Notes under the pieces: model-generated
The model's database searches: none
Told to the model about the DNA's origin: nothing
The model's input: only the letters and a program-made list of their open reading frames with translations
Source of the DNA: Firmicutes bacterium CAG:882
GTDB taxonomy: Bacteria; Bacillota; Clostridia; Lachnospirales; Lachnospiraceae
NCBI GenBank assembly: GCA_000435595.1
Contig: FR895348.1
Span: 1 to 14,780 of the forward strand
Direction: 5' to 3'
DNA length: 14,780 nt
Shown here: piece by piece, positions 14,508 to 14,780 of the stretch
Layout: each line of letters starts with the position of its first letter
How positions within the stretch are numbered: the first letter of the stretch is position 1
Translations under genes and position numbers: made by a program

Positions 14508-14590
14508 GATAAATCAAGGTTTTAAAGGATTTTTGAACAATAAAACAGGTGGTTTTTGACACTACCGCCGATTTCAAGGAGGAATAACAC

Positions 14591-14713
14591 ATGAAAAGTA
14601 CATTTGAAAAGATGGGTGGAACCTACACACTGGGAGCAGGTGGTCTGTTTCGTATTCCTCACTTTCGTAATTTCGTTGCCGGGAAGTACGCTCTTCATGT
14701 ACTCTTGTTGTGA
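14591..14713 (+). pseudogene. tnpV: TnpV-like transposon protein, N-terminal fragment
   Basis: From the ATG at 14591, with AAGGAGG at 14576-14582 and 8 nt spacing, the frame reads MKSTFEKMGGTYTLGAGGLF and then RIPHFRNFVAGKYALHVLLL before TGA at 14711-14713. The first 20 residues match the conserved start of TnpV, a small accessory protein of Clostridia transposons (M-S-FE-MGGTY). From residue 20 or 21 on, the family's expected sequence is lost and the rest looks like out-of-context DNA. Family members have roughly 100-130 residues. The fragment is therefore the left end of a TnpV gene joined to foreign sequence near 14650. It supports the view that this edge is a transposon graveyard. Confidence 0.6.
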
Positions 14714-14737
14714 TTTCATTGTTTTTTATCGTATAAT
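14708..14737 (+). promoter_or_regulatory. Candidate promoter for the gene leaving the window
   Basis: TTGTGA (14708-14713) and TATAAT (14732-14737) are 18 nt apart. They lie just upstream of a GGAGG site (14747-14751) and an ATG at 14760, which is a consistent promoter, ribosome site and start series with a short leader. Confidence 0.5.
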
Positions 14738-14759
14738 ATGGATACTGGAGGTGGTTTGG

Positions 14760-14780
14760 ATGAAATACAAGATTTTAGTT
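14760..14780 (+). CDS. Start of a gene cut by the window edge (possible response regulator)
   Basis: The ATG at 14760 follows GGAGG at 14747-14751 with 8 nt spacing. Only MKYKILV can be read. This opening is typical of two-component response regulators (KILVVDDE) but seven residues cannot prove it. The promoter, ribosome site and start codon together make a real gene likely. Confidence 0.4.

Noticed and set aside
14522..14719. 65-codon minus-strand open frame as a full gene
   Set aside because: Most of it is antisense to the TnpV start and its leader, and it lacks a ribosome site; only its first 23 residues look protein-like.
1..14780. CRISPR array, tRNA or rRNA genes, toxin-antitoxin pair
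   Set aside because: No regularly spaced repeats, no tRNA or rRNA sequence and no convincing small toxin-antitoxin pair were seen. The HTH-ORF6N pair is too unlike known modules to be called one.

Overview
The window looks like the chromosome of a gut-type Bacillota bacterium (class Clostridia is most likely; no taxonomic marker gene is present). Nearly every gene has a GGAGG Shine-Dalgarno sequence about 8 nt from its start. The glycosidases, the GPH-type sugar symporter and the TnpV-like and large-serine-recombinase fragments are types common in Lachnospiraceae, Christensenellales and relatives. The standard code fits: TGA and TAG act as stops.

Left edge (1-450): the wrecked start of a phage tail tape-measure gene, with an in-frame TGA and a 3' truncation, plus the end of an overlapping upstream phage gene. 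A short tail of an unidentified plus-strand gene and a hairpin/T-tract terminator follow (about 440-536).

Centre (535-11718): a divergent AraC-family regulator (minus strand) faces a tightly packed plus-strand operon: GH2 glycosidase, domain-permuted GH3, GPH/MFS symporter, SGNH esterase, second permuted GH3. Junctions are 0 nt, 1-nt TAATG overlaps (twice) and 24 nt. None of the glycosidases has a signal peptide. The simplest reading is that the symporter imports an intact beta-linked, probably acetylated, glycoside or oligosaccharide, the SGNH enzyme removes esters at the membrane, and the GH2 and GH3 enzymes split the sugar units in the cytoplasm, all under control of the AraC sensor. The substrate cannot be read from the sequence. 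A lipoprotein start follows the operon but breaks off after about 36 codons.

Right edge (11700-14780): mobile-element debris. It holds a broken C-terminus of a YhcG/DUF1016 PDDEXK nuclease with its terminator; an intact small HTH gene under a sigma-A-like promoter carrying a palindrome; a striking hairpin; an intact ORF6N protein with a PLD-like C-terminal region; the first 48 or so codons of a large serine recombinase; a nested inverted-repeat region; a doubly damaged transposase on the minus strand; a TnpV fragment; and the first seven codons of what may be a response regulator.

The catabolic locus therefore sits between broken mobile-element genes on both sides, and each junction cuts through a gene. 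The most unusual non-coding signals are the promoter-spacer palindrome (12043-12058), the intergenic hairpin (12387-12416), the nested stems (13692-13815) and the 12-bp perfect inverted repeat (13815-13849).
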